The translations under genes and the position numbers were made by a program. A stretch of 64,000 nt of DNA from Mycobacterium sp. ITM-2016-00316 (GTDB lineage Bacteria; Actinomycetota; Actinomycetes; Mycobacteriales; Mycobacteriaceae): the NCBI RefSeq assembly GCF_002968335.2, contig NZ_CP134398.1, positions 372,001-436,000 of the forward strand. The letters run 5' to 3'. The notes under the pieces were generated by a model. That model saw nothing but the letters and a program-made list of their open reading frames with translations, searched no databases and had not been told where the DNA came from. Shown piece after piece: positions 35,340 to 43,882 of this stretch. Numbering within the stretch: the first letter of the stretch is position 1; every line of letters starts with the position of its first letter.

Positions 35340-35762
35340 CTACTCCAGCACGAAAACCGGGATCAGCCGGTCGGTCTTGGTCTGGTACTCCGCGTACGGC
35401 GGGTAGGCCTCAACAGCGAGCTTCCACCAGTGTTCGCGCTCGGCGCCCTCGATCTCGCGGGCGGTCAACTCGACGACCTTGTCGCCGTCCTGCGCGGTGA
35501 CCTGCGGATGGGCCTTGACGTTGTGGTACCAGGACGGGTGCTGCGGATCGCCACCCTTGGAGGCGACCATGGCGTACTTGCCGTTTTCCTCGACGCGCAT
35601 CAGCGGCACATAACGCTTCTTCCCGGACTTGGCGCCGGTGGTGGTGAACAGCACGATCGGGCGGTCCAGGACCTCGACCCCGTCGGTGGTGCCGTTCTCG
35701 ATGATGCGTTTGGTCTGCTCGCGTACCCAGTCGGTGGGGCTCAGCTCGGGGTTGTCAGTCAT
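35340..35762 (-). CDS. Deazaflavin-dependent oxidoreductase (DDN/nitroreductase family)
   Basis: 140-aa F420H2-dependent split-barrel protein. Seen: VLFTTTGAKSGKKRYVPLMRVEENGKYAMVAS (in two parts here: VLFTTTGAKSGKKRY, PLMRVEENGKYAMVAS), GGDPQHPSWYHNVKAHP and YPPYAEYQTKTDR, hallmarks of the Ddn family that includes the pretomanid activator. It probably reduces quinones or similar acceptors. Convergent with the HNH gene and divergent from the sulfurtransferase gene. Confidence 0.9.
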   Translation of the reverse strand: MTDNPELSPTDWVREQTKRIIENGTTDGVEVLDRPIVLFTTTGAKSGKKRYVPLMRVEENGKYAMVASKGGDPQHPSWYHNVKAHPQVTAQDGDKVVELTAREIEGAEREHWWKLAVEAYPPYAEYQTKTDRLIPVFVLE

Positions 35763-35829
35763 AGGGCCAATAACAGCACGGTCGGCGCCGGCTATTCCGC
35801 ATCTTGACCGGATCTGAGACCCTCGCCGG

Positions 35830-36672
35830 GTGACTGCACGCGGTGATGTCTTCATATCGGTGACCGAGCTCGCCCAGCGCCTCGATGCCGGCGACCCGAC
35901 GACCATCCTCGATGTCCGGTGGCAGCTGGGTGCGCCCGACGGGCGTGACGCGCACGAAGTCGGGCACCTGCCCGGGGCGGTGTACGTCGCGCTGGAGGAT
36001 GAGCTCAGCGACCACGGTGTGCCCGATCGTGGCAGGCATCCGCTGCCATCCGGCACGCATCTGCAGGAGGCCGCCCGGGGCTGGGGTGTGCGCCGCGGCG
36101 TTCCGGTGGTGGTCTACGACGACTGGAACCGAGCCGGGTCCGCCCGCGCCTGGTGGGTGCTGCGCGCCGCGGGCATCACCGATGTGCGCATCCTCGACGG
36201 CGGGCTGGCCGCGTGGCGGGCCGCCGGAGGCGCGATACAGACCGGAGCGGTGACACCACCTCCCGGCGACATCGTCGTCCAACAGCACGATCTCTATGCC
36301 GGCGCGCTGCCGACACTGACCGCTGAGGAAGCCGCCGAACACCCGAACCTGCTCGATGCCCGTGCCCCCGAACGGTTCCGCGGCGAGCTCGAGCCCGTCG
36401 ATCCGGTGGCCGGCCACATCCCCGGCGCCAAGAACCTGCCCAGCACCTCGGTGCTGACCGCCGACGGGACCCTGCTGTCCGAGGACGAGCTGTCGGCGTT
36501 GGCCTGGTCGTTCGGCGGTTCCGAGCAGGTCGGCGTGTACTGCGGGTCGGGTGTCACCGCCGCGGTGCTGGTGGCCGCGTTGTCGGCCGTCGGCGTGGAC
36601 GCGGCGCTGTTCCCCGGGTCGTGGTCGCAGTGGAGTGCGCAGGAGCGGCCGGTTCAGACCGGTGATCAGTGA
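35830..36672 (+). CDS. Sulfurtransferase (3-mercaptopyruvate/thiosulfate type)
   Basis: 280-aa two-rhodanese-domain enzyme. Domain 1 (about 1-135) has the inactive loop VVVYDDWNRAGSAR; domain 2 carries the active cysteine in VYCGSGVTAAV. The CGSGVT loop favours 3-mercaptopyruvate over thiosulfate as donor. Such enzymes transfer sulfane sulfur, including to cyanide to give thiocyanate, which may matter because a cyanide-linked Nit1C cluster lies 3 kb away. GTG start; the tail overlaps the convergent membrane-protein gene by 7 bp. Confidence 0.88.
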   Translation: MTARGDVFISVTELAQRLDAGDPTTILDVRWQLGAPDGRDAHEVGHLPGAVYVALEDELSDHGVPDRGRHPLPSGTHLQEAARGWGVRRGVPVVVYDDWNRAGSARAWWVLRAAGITDVRILDGGLAAWRAAGGAIQTGAVTPPPGDIVVQQHDLYAGALPTLTAEEAAEHPNLLDARAPERFRGELEPVDPVAGHIPGAKNLPSTSVLTADGTLLSEDELSALAWSFGGSEQVGVYCGSGVTAAVLVAALSAVGVDAALFPGSWSQWSAQERPVQTGDQ

Positions 36673-37184
36673 TGGGCAATCATCTTGACCGCCACGACGC
36701 CGGCGCCGGCGCCGGCCAGTAGTAGCACCGCCAATACCTGCTGCCACCACACCAGCCCGGCCCGGTGCACCGCGGCGAACGCGATCAGGCCCATCTCCGC
36801 GACCAGGAACCACATGGCGATCCACACCGCGGTGGGAGTGTCCAGCACGCCAAAACCGGCCAGCGCCAAGATCAACGCGGGCGCCGCCGCGGCCTGCAGA
36901 ATCTGGCCGGAGGATGCGAGCATCGCCCAGGCCGCACGGCCGCGTGGGGCCTTTCCTTCCACACTGAGCCGGGCGATGAACTCGGCCAGCAGCGCCGCCG
37001 CCCAGAGGCCGCCCGCGGCGACCGCCACGTCGACCACCCGGAACCACGCGTTCGTGTCCACGCTCGTATAGCGGGCCAGCGCCGCGAGGGTGGCCAGACA
37101 CGAGATGGCGCCGTACATCCGCTCCCGCAAAGCGGCGACCACATGTTCGACGGCCGGGCCGTCCTGCACCTCGGCTGGTTTCAT
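36666..37184 (-). CDS. Four-helix membrane protein, function unknown
   Basis: 172-aa protein with about four hydrophobic segments (roughly 50-70, 86-110, 115-135, 145-168). The N-terminus is soluble (VEHVVAALRERMYGAISCLATLAAL, given here as VEHVVAALRERMYG / AISCLATLAAL). No family recognised. The start overlaps the stop of the esterase gene (ATGA), so the pair is co-translated. Confidence 0.72.
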   Translation of the reverse strand: MKPAEVQDGPAVEHVVAALRERMYGAISCLATLAALARYTSVDTNAWFRVVDVAVAAGGLWAAALLAEFIARLSVEGKAPRGRAAWAMLASSGQILQAAAAPALILALAGFGVLDTPTAVWIAMWFLVAEMGLIAFAAVHRAGLVWWQQVLAVLLLAGAGAGVVAVKMIAHH

Positions 37185-38092
37185 GTCAGCCGCTCCAGCA
37201 GGAAGGTACCGATCTCCCGGATCGAGGTGTCCATGATCTCGCGATTTCCCTGGGTGTTGAAGGCGTGATCGACCGGATACGCGGTGTGGGTGACATCGAC
37301 GCCGCCCTCTCGCAGGCGGTCGGCGATCTCCACCATCTCGGGCCCCAGCGTGTCGAGATCACCCGTCTGGATGAGGGTGGGCGGCATCTTCTTCGGCAGC
37401 TCGGTGTCGTGATACGGCGATGCGACCGGGCTGTCGTGACTGGCCGGATCCACGAAATAGAGTCGGGCCGAAAGCTTCTGCAGCGTCGGCGAAATCGCCG
37501 CGTTGGCCTTGGGTGAGGTGCGGTCGGTGCGCGTGCAGTCGGCGACGGCATAAGACAGCACCGCCGCCCGCAGCGCGATCGCGGTGTCGTGTGCGTACTG
37601 TGCGAGGTTCATGCTGAGCTTGGCGCCGGCGCTGGCCCCGCCGACGCTGACCCGTTCGGCGTCCCAGCCCTGCTGGTCGGCATGGTCGAGTGCCCATTGC
37701 AGTACATCGATGCATTCCTCCTCTGCCACAGGGAAAGTCACCTGCGGTGCGGCGTGGTAGTCGATCGCCAGCACCACACAGCCGATATCGGAGGCCAGGA
37801 AGCGGCAGATATGGGCGTCCTCATGGGTGTTGCGCAGCACGAAGCCGCCACCGTGGATGTCGATGTGCAGTGGCGGACGGCGGGTGGCGGTGCCGCTCAG
37901 CGGCGACGCCGGATGCGGCCGGTAGACGAAGCAGCGGACCGGCCCGTGCCGGGTGGGCACCCGCACCACGGCGGGCGGGTCGAGACGGTGCGCCGGCCGG
38001 GGGATGTTGGGTGGCCGGAACACCAGCGGAGCGGCCTGCTGAGCCAGGTACGCCAGCGCGTACTCCAGCGGCGCGATCCGGGGGGTCGACAT
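37181..38092 (-). CDS. Alpha/beta-hydrolase, hormone-sensitive-lipase (LipH/esterase) family
   Basis: 303-aa esterase. The oxyanion-hole motif reads DIHGGGFVL and the nucleophile elbow is VGGASAGAKL with the catalytic serine; YPVDHAFN carries the likely catalytic His and TGDLDTLGPE the Asp. Typical of HSL-type carboxylesterases acting on short acyl esters. Coupled to a downstream membrane protein; divergent from the PPOX gene. Confidence 0.87.
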   Translation of the reverse strand: MSTPRIAPLEYALAYLAQQAAPLVFRPPNIPRPAHRLDPPAVVRVPTRHGPVRCFVYRPHPASPLSGTATRRPPLHIDIHGGGFVLRNTHEDAHICRFLASDIGCVVLAIDYHAAPQVTFPVAEEECIDVLQWALDHADQQGWDAERVSVGGASAGAKLSMNLAQYAHDTAIALRAAVLSYAVADCTRTDRTSPKANAAISPTLQKLSARLYFVDPASHDSPVASPYHDTELPKKMPPTLIQTGDLDTLGPEMVEIADRLREGGVDVTHTAYPVDHAFNTQGNREIMDTSIREIGTFLLERLT

Positions 38093-38164
38093 GGCAGATA
38101 CCGTACCGGGAGCTGTTCGCGCGGCGGCGGTATCACCGACGAGCCGCGGCCTAGACTGCCGGTT

Positions 38165-38623
38165 ATGGCCCGCAACTACGCAACCGCTGACCAGGTCTCA
38201 CTCGAGGAACTGCTGGCGTTCGTCCGTCCCCGTCACGCGATGGTGCTGACCACGTTCCGCGCCGACGGCTCGCTGCAGAGTTCCCCGGTCACCGGCGGGC
38301 TGGATGAGCAGGGACGCATCGTCGTCGCCAGCTATCCGCAGCGCGCCAAATCGGTGAACATCGGGCGCACCCCGCGGGCCAGCGTGACCGTGCTGTCCGA
38401 GGAGTTCCACGGCCCCTACGTCCAGATCGACGGTGACGCCGAACGAGTGGACCTGCCGGAGGCGGTGGAGCCGCTGGTGGACTACTTCCGTGCGGTCGCC
38501 GGGGAGCACTCGGACTGGGACGAGTATCGCCAGGCCATGGTCGATCAGGGAAAGTGCCTGCTGCGCATCACACCTCGGCGCTGGGGCCCGGTGGCCACCG
38601 GGGGCTTCCCGCCGCCACGCTAG
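38165..38623 (+). CDS. PPOX-class F420/FMN-dependent split-barrel protein
   Basis: 152-aa pyridoxamine-5'-phosphate-oxidase-like protein, probably F420-binding: MVLTTFRADGSLQSSPV, YPQRAKSVNIGRTPRASVTV, and C-terminal KCLLRITPRRWG. TAGACT ends 7 nt before the ATG, fitting a leaderless promoter. The 3' end overlaps that of the convergent thioesterase gene by 4 bp. Substrate unknown. Confidence 0.87.
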   Translation: MARNYATADQVSLEELLAFVRPRHAMVLTTFRADGSLQSSPVTGGLDEQGRIVVASYPQRAKSVNIGRTPRASVTVLSEEFHGPYVQIDGDAERVDLPEAVEPLVDYFRAVAGEHSDWDEYRQAMVDQGKCLLRITPRRWGPVATGGFPPPR

Positions 38624-39441
38624 TCCGGCCGGCGGTACTTGCCCTTCGGGTCGAAACCGGAATTGCTTATCGCGGTGGATAACCCGGTACCGATCGGTCC
38701 GAGGTGGTCGAACAGTCCGGTCGATCCGGTGGCGATCCCGTCGGCGCTGGTGTGGCTCAGTGCGGCCAGGCCGATGTACGGGCCATCGGGTAGACGGCTG
38801 AGCGCCAGGGTGTAGTCGGCGTTGATGAAGGCCAGGCCCGCGGTGCTGAAGTTGGTCATCGAACTGGTGACATCGACCGCCATCGCCGCCCGGATGAACG
38901 GTGTCGGTGCTTCGCCGGCCACCAGATCGCGGAACTCGCGGACCCAGGCATAACGCGGTCCCGCCTGCTGCCAAGGGAATTCCAGGCTGTTGGAGTCTGC
39001 TGTCGGCCCGTAGGCCCTGATGAACATCGGTACGTTGTCCCCGATATCGGTGGGTTCGGCCGGTATCGGCGGCAGGGTGAGCGCCGTGCTCCAGAACTCG
39101 CCGGCGGGCTGGGTGCCACGACGCAGGTAGAGCGCCGAGGCGCGGGCGACGAGGTGGCCGTCCTGGATCATCGCGGCGTCCACGGCACGCATCCGGCCGC
39201 CGGCACGCACGACGGTGGCACTGACCCGGACCGGTTCGGTGGCTACCCGGCGCAGGATCTCGACCGTCAACCGGGCGGGGTGCAGGTCGGGGTCATCGAC
39301 CTGGGCCTCGATGGCGCGGGCGAGCAACCCGCCGACGACCTGGCCGCCCAGGGTGGGTCCCCAGCCGCCGTGGGCGATCGGGTTGGGCACCAACTCGTCG
39401 CCACGCGGGGTGAGAAACGGCGTCGCCGTGGTGCTGGTCAT
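38620..39441 (-). CDS. Acyl-CoA thioesterase family protein
   Basis: 273-aa double-hotdog thioesterase-like protein (4HBT_3/TesB-like). Seen: HGGWGPTLGGQVVGGLLARAIEA, LTVEILRRV, and the second hotdog with NADYTLALSRLPDGPYIGL. The paralogue at 56793 has the same layout. Start at 39441 (MTSTTATPF). A 23-bp near-palindrome lies just upstream, overlapping the end of the glycosyltransferase gene, and could regulate it. Confidence 0.85.
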   Translation of the reverse strand: MTSTTATPFLTPRGDELVPNPIAHGGWGPTLGGQVVGGLLARAIEAQVDDPDLHPARLTVEILRRVATEPVRVSATVVRAGGRMRAVDAAMIQDGHLVARASALYLRRGTQPAGEFWSTALTLPPIPAEPTDIGDNVPMFIRAYGPTADSNSLEFPWQQAGPRYAWVREFRDLVAGEAPTPFIRAAMAVDVTSSMTNFSTAGLAFINADYTLALSRLPDGPYIGLAALSHTSADGIATGSTGLFDHLGPIGTGLSTAISNSGFDPKGKYRRPD

Positions 39442-39462
39442 ACCGGCGATATTACAAACACA

Positions 39463-39485
39463 GTTACCGTTGTAACAACGATAAC
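39463..39485. promoter_or_regulatory. Near-perfect palindrome upstream of the thioesterase gene
   Basis: GTTACCGTTG and CAACGATAAC flank TAA; only one base pair of the ten in the arms mismatches. An inner GTTAC-CGTT-GTAAC dyad is perfect. It overlaps the stop codon of the glycosyltransferase gene and lies 22 bp upstream of the thioesterase start. It may be an operator for the thioesterase gene or part of a terminator for the Nit1C operon. Confidence 0.45.
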
Positions 39486-40552
39486 TGTTCGCGGTAGAAG
39501 TCGAGGTGTGCACTGGCGGCGTCGTCCCAGGTCAGAGCGCTGGCGAGGGTGCGCCCCGGGTCGGTATCGCCTGGATAGGTGAGCAGTTGCCCCATCGCGG
39601 CGGCGAACCCCGCGGGGTCATCCGCGTACCGCACGGTGTCGCCGAACACCTCACGTAGCACCGGAAGATTCCGGGCGACCACCGGGCGGCCCGCCGCCAG
39701 TGCCTCCAGCGCGGCCAGGCCGAAGCCCTCCTTCGTCGACGGGAACGCGAACACCTCGCAGGCCGCGACCAGGCTGGGCAGCGCATCGTCGGCGATGGCA
39801 CCGAGGATCACCGGAGTGATGTCCAGGGCCGCACAGCGAGAATCGAATTCGGCGCGGTAGTCGCGGTAGTCGAAGAGCGTCTCGCCGCCGGCGATGACCA
39901 GCTGCAGATCCGGGTGATCCCGGCGGAGCAGGTGAAAGGCCTCGACGAGATGCACGGTGCCCTTGCGGGGCTCGATACCGCCGACGGTCAGCACATAGCG
40001 TCCCAGCTCGTGGCGCCAGCGCCGAAGGCCCTGCGTATCCGAGGCGGCATCGATGAATCGTTGTGCATCAACACCATTGGGAATCACCGTGGGATCGAGG
40101 CCCCACCCGGACCGCACCTCGGCCGCCACCGCGGCCGACACGCAGATGCGGGCATATGGTTGCACGATCGCCTTTTCGTGGCACTCGGCCAGAATCGGGG
40201 TGGTGAACTCGTCGAGATGGTGGATGGTGCGGATGCAGTCGCCGACGGCGTTGGCGCTGATGCAGTCCTGCGCGTGCACGATGTCATAGTCGTCCGGGGT
40301 GAAGGCCCTGGCCAGCACCTCGATCGAGCGCACGATCCGGTCGGTTACGGTGTCCCCGGGCAGGTCGGCGAACTCGACCAGCCGGATGCCGACCGCGGGG
40401 TCCACGGCCCGGAAGAAGCCCCGATCGCCGGCCCTGGCCAGCGACCACACGGTGACATCGGCACCCCGGCGGGCCAGCGCCTCGGCCAGGTTCACGGTGT
40501 GCACCACACCGCCGCGGGGCTTGGTCGAATAGGTCAGCAGCGCGATCCGCAT
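39464..40552 (-). CDS. MSMEG_0565-family glycosyltransferase (Nit1C cluster)
   Basis: 362-aa GT4-type glycosyltransferase. N-terminal KPRGGVVHTVNLAEALARRG acceptor side; C-terminal nucleotide-sugar site with GGIEPRKGTVHLVEAF, and STKEGFGLAALEALAAGRPVV containing the E-x7-E motif. Its regular presence at the end of mycobacterial Nit1C clusters suggests that the pathway product, or a carrier, is glycosylated. Last gene of the operon, 1 bp after the nitrilase-like gene. Confidence 0.88.
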   Translation of the reverse strand: MRIALLTYSTKPRGGVVHTVNLAEALARRGADVTVWSLARAGDRGFFRAVDPAVGIRLVEFADLPGDTVTDRIVRSIEVLARAFTPDDYDIVHAQDCISANAVGDCIRTIHHLDEFTTPILAECHEKAIVQPYARICVSAAVAAEVRSGWGLDPTVIPNGVDAQRFIDAASDTQGLRRWRHELGRYVLTVGGIEPRKGTVHLVEAFHLLRRDHPDLQLVIAGGETLFDYRDYRAEFDSRCAALDITPVILGAIADDALPSLVAACEVFAFPSTKEGFGLAALEALAAGRPVVARNLPVLREVFGDTVRYADDPAGFAAAMGQLLTYPGDTDPGRTLASALTWDDAASAHLDFYREQLSLLQR

Positions 40553-40553
40553 C

Positions 40554-41396
40554 TCAGCCCTGCGATCCGGCGTGATAGATGTCCGGGCGCAGCTCGGAAA
40601 GGTGATTCAACACCCTTCGGGCCCGGCTGATTTCGGCCTCCACGTCGATCTCGGCCTTGGCCAGCCCACCCTTGGAGCGGGTGTTGGCCAGGACGTCCCC
40701 ACCGGGCCCGACGATCTTCGCCTGGCCGAGGAACCGCAGGTTCCCCATCACGCCGGTCTGGTTCGACGACACCAGCACCACCTGGTTCTCGGCGGCGCGC
40801 GCACAGTCGTACAGATCGAACAGCCGCGACTGGCGGTCCGCGGGCAGCCGGGATGCGCGGTCGGTGATGCTCGCGGGCCAGGCGGACAACGCCGCGATGA
40901 TGTGCGCACCGTCCAGGGCCAGCGCACGGGCGGACTCGGGGAAGGTCTTGTCGTAATCGATCAGCATGCCGACCGGCCCGACCGGGGTGTCGAACGTGCT
41001 GAACCGGTCACCGGCCAGATACGTCAACGCCTCGCCGGCCGGCTGATGCACCTTGCGGTAACTACCGAGAACACCGTCGCCGGACACACAGATCGCGGCG
41101 TTGTACCGGCTGCCACCGGCGGCGGCCTCCGCGTACCCGACACATACCGTCATCGACCCCGCCGCGGCGATGACCGCGCTGATCTCGGGGCCGTCCGGGT
41201 CGAGCGCGGGCGGCGGATCGTTGGGGTCGGGGGCCCGGAAGTCCCCGATGTACCCGCCCAGGCTGGCGTCGGGCAGCACCAGGAAGTCGACGCCCTCACG
41301 GGCCGCGGATTCCACGATGCCGACCACCTTGGACACGCCACGGTCCACGTCGCGGCCGAAATGCGCCGCCACCGCGCCCAGGGTCACCGGTGCCAT
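40554..41396 (-). CDS. Nitrilase-fold protein with substituted catalytic residues (Nit1C cluster)
   Basis: 280-aa carbon-nitrogen hydrolase-fold protein, clearly paralogous to the nitrilase at 46895. The usual Glu-Lys-Cys triad is broken: LPEAAVGGY of the paralogue is LPDASLGGY here (D43), the lysine is kept (YRKVHQP, K115), and GLQICYDKAFPE becomes GMLIDYDKTFPE, with aspartate (GAT codon at 40956-40958, D147) in place of the nucleophilic cysteine. Ordinary nitrilase or amidase chemistry through a thioester is therefore not possible. It may be a regulatory or scaffolding partner of the active paralogue, or have a new activity. The intact frame and motifs argue against decay. Confidence 0.85.
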   Translation of the reverse strand: MAPVTLGAVAAHFGRDVDRGVSKVVGIVESAAREGVDFLVLPDASLGGYIGDFRAPDPNDPPPALDPDGPEISAVIAAAGSMTVCVGYAEAAAGGSRYNAAICVSGDGVLGSYRKVHQPAGEALTYLAGDRFSTFDTPVGPVGMLIDYDKTFPESARALALDGAHIIAALSAWPASITDRASRLPADRQSRLFDLYDCARAAENQVVLVSSNQTGVMGNLRFLGQAKIVGPGGDVLANTRSKGGLAKAEIDVEAEISRARRVLNHLSELRPDIYHAGSQG

Positions 41397-41405
41397 GCGC
41401 TCCCC

Positions 41406-42827
41406 TCAGGCCGGGCCGATGCCGGTGACCGGCGACGCCAAAGCGGTCGTCGTCACCCCGTCCGGCCAGCGTAGGCGTACACCTGGCGCTGCAGTCAGCG
41501 ACCCGCAGTCCGCGGCCACCACACCGTCGGGCAGTTCGGCCGGGCTGCGGTGCTCACCCGCGGTCAGCATGGCGAAACCCGGAAAGCAGGTCAGCCAGGG
41601 GCCCATGTTCGCGGCGGGCGGACGCGGCACCGCGGACATGTCGAGCTCGGCGCCGGTGCCCCCGGCCTCGGCCAGCATGCCCAGCGTGCCGACGACGCCG
41701 GCCATGCTCACGTCCTTGGCGGCGCGGGGCCGCGTCGCCGCCACCAGACCGGCCATTGCGGCCAGGTCGGCGGAGCTGCGCGCGCTGGTCGAATCCCATT
41801 GTTTGCCGGTGTAACCCGGCCGCCATCCGCCGTTCAGGTCGGCGGTGAGTCGGATCCGGTCACCGGCGGTCGCACCGCCGGCCGGGACCGGATCGGTCGT
41901 GCGTCCCAGCGCCGTCACCGCCAGCGCCGCGGGTACCCCGAGTTGGGTGTGCCCGCCGAGCACCGGAACCTGCCAGGCCACCGACGCCGCGGTGATACCG
42001 CGAATCACCCGGTCCAGTACCGAACGGGTCGGCGCACCGACGGCGTCGAGCAGACCGGTCGGGCGGGCACCCATCGCCGACAGGTCGTTGATGTTCACCA
42101 GGACCGCGCACCAGCCGGCCCACTCCGGGTCGCGTTCCACCATCGACGGAATGATGGCATCGCAGGCGGCGACGAGGTCGGTCCCGGGAACCGGCGCACC
42201 GTCGTCGCCGACGAACCCGGCCGGGCCGAGTCCGCCGCGCACGGCCCGCAGCGGGGCCAGCGTGGCACCGAGAAACGATTTCGTGGCCTGGGCCAGGCCG
42301 TGAAAGGGATTGAGCGGCCAACGCATCCGCTCATGGGGCTGCCCGGCGACCACGGTCTGGCCCAGACTCGCCCAGCCCAGGGCGGTGAATCGGGACCGGT
42401 ACCGGCGTTGCACGGTGGCCTCGAACCGCAACACTCCGGCCGACTCGACGTAGGCGCACGCGGCCCTGATCAGTGCGGGTCCCACCCCGGCCGAACGGAT
42501 CTCGGCGGCGGTGACCAACCGGCTGCCGGTCCACCAGCCCAGATCGACCGAACCGACCGGTGCCAGCCGCACCCCGCCCACCACCGTGCCCTCGGTGTCG
42601 GTGGCCACCAGCACCACGGTGCGGGGATCGTCGTCGGTGTCATCGCGGTCGCTGCCGGTGAACAACCCCTGTTCGTCGACGAACTCCTCCTTGCGCAGCC
42701 TTCGGTAGCCGTCCAGGTCGGTCACGCTCTCGGCGCGCCGGATGAGAAACGCTGCGGGCCGCCGTGATCCGGCCAGGATGGACAGGTCTGCCGGGAATCC
42801 ATGGGCACTGCTGTCGAACTTGATCAT
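41406..42827 (-). CDS. GNAT acetyltransferase - AIR synthase-like fusion (MSMEG_0567/sll0787 family)
   Basis: 473-aa two-domain protein of the Nit1C cluster. Residues about 20-165 form a GNAT domain (RLRKEEFVDEQGLF, VVGGVRLAPVG, SAGVGPALIRAACAYV). Residues about 170-473 form an AIR-synthase/PurM-like ATP-binding domain (DDGAPVPGTDLVAACDAIIP, LVNINDLSAMGARP, AKDVSMAGVVGTLGMLAEA). In other bacteria these are separate nit1C genes. The start at 42827 overlaps the radical SAM stop (TGATG); a 177-codon extension upstream is a shadow. Confidence 0.9.
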   Translation of the reverse strand: MIKFDSSAHGFPADLSILAGSRRPAAFLIRRAESVTDLDGYRRLRKEEFVDEQGLFTGSDRDDTDDDPRTVVLVATDTEGTVVGGVRLAPVGSVDLGWWTGSRLVTAAEIRSAGVGPALIRAACAYVESAGVLRFEATVQRRYRSRFTALGWASLGQTVVAGQPHERMRWPLNPFHGLAQATKSFLGATLAPLRAVRGGLGPAGFVGDDGAPVPGTDLVAACDAIIPSMVERDPEWAGWCAVLVNINDLSAMGARPTGLLDAVGAPTRSVLDRVIRGITAASVAWQVPVLGGHTQLGVPAALAVTALGRTTDPVPAGGATAGDRIRLTADLNGGWRPGYTGKQWDSTSARSSADLAAMAGLVAATRPRAAKDVSMAGVVGTLGMLAEAGGTGAELDMSAVPRPPAANMGPWLTCFPGFAMLTAGEHRSPAELPDGVVAADCGSLTAAPGVRLRWPDGVTTTALASPVTGIGPA

Positions 42828-43882
42828 CAGGCCCCCAGCCCCTGCAGCACCGAGCAGGCCCCGCAGGACGCACACCCGGCGCGCTGGTCGGCGCCCGCCA
42901 TCCCGGCAAGGGTGAGCAGCGCGGCGACCTCGCGGGACACCTTTTCGACGACGGCGGCGTCGGGTGCGCCGGCCCGGTCGATATCGACGGCCAGCGAACC
43001 CGGCTGGGGACGGAACGGCACCACGAACGGGTACACGCCCATCTCGATGAGTTCGGCTGCACCGTCGATGAGTTCGTCGGGATCCTCGCCGAGACCGACC
43101 AGCAGATAGGTCGAGACCTGATTGCGTCCGAACACCCGCACCGCCTCGCGCCAGGCCAGGTGATACTGCTGGACCGGCACCGTCGCCTTGCCCGGCATCC
43201 AGCGCCTGCGGACCTCCTCGTCGAGGGATTCGATGTGGATGCCGATGGCGTCGGCGCCCGCGTCCCGCAGTTCGGTGAGGACGGCGAGGTCGGCGGGAGG
43301 CTCGCACTGCACCTGGATTGGCAGCGCAGGCACCGCAGCCTTCACCGCCCGCACACACCGGGCCAGATGACGGGCGCCGCGGTCGGTGCCGGCCGAGGTC
43401 CCGGTGGTCATCACCATCTGTGTGATGCCGTCCAGACGCACCGCGGCCTCGGCGACCTCGGCGAGTTCGGCCGGCCGCTTGACCGCTGTGGTGGCGCCCG
43501 CGCGCAACGACTCCTCGATGGTGCAGAACCGGCAGCGCTGATCCTCGGTGTACCGGATGCAGGTCTGAACCACCGTGGTGGCGAGCACGTTTCGACCGTG
43601 CAGGCGGGCCAGCTTCTCGTACGGCACACCGTCGGCGGTGCGTAGGTCATAGAACCTGGGTCGTTCGATGACCTCGACGTCGAGTCCGGTGTCCTGACCG
43701 TCCAGCAGCACCCGGGTGCCGTCGAACACGAACGGGCTGTCCGCATTGCGGGGGATCGCGGCATTGAGACCGTCGATGACGAGGTGTCCGTCGGCGCTCG
43801 GGCCGGCACCGGCGGAGCGGCTGACGGGTGGTCGGCCACGGAAGCCGAGCAGGGCCAGGTCGACTCTGGTGGAAACCGACAT
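42827..43882 (-). CDS. Alternative product: stand-alone radical SAM protein from internal start
   Basis: Internal ATG at 43882 (MSVSTRVDLALLG) gives a 351-aa protein of the length expected for the MSMEG_0568 family. AGGAG lies 6 nt upstream (43889-43893). Clusters: C108, C117, C120 (CX8CX2C) and C337, C340, C343. It may be made in addition to the fused form. Cell extracts would show whether one, the other or both exist. Confidence 0.5.
   Translation of the reverse strand: MSVSTRVDLALLGFRGRPPVSRSAGAGPSADGHLVIDGLNAAIPRNADSPFVFDGTRVLLDGQDTGLDVEVIERPRFYDLRTADGVPYEKLARLHGRNVLATTVVQTCIRYTEDQRCRFCTIEESLRAGATTAVKRPAELAEVAEAAVRLDGITQMVMTTGTSAGTDRGARHLARCVRAVKAAVPALPIQVQCEPPADLAVLTELRDAGADAIGIHIESLDEEVRRRWMPGKATVPVQQYHLAWREAVRVFGRNQVSTYLLVGLGEDPDELIDGAAELIEMGVYPFVVPFRPQPGSLAVDIDRAGAPDAAVVEKVSREVAALLTLAGMAGADQRAGCASCGACSVLQGLGA

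Noticed and set aside
41406..43358. 650-codon version of the GNAT/AIRS gene
   Set aside because: The first 177 codons lie over the radical SAM gene in another frame; the ATG at 42827 overlaps the radical SAM stop.
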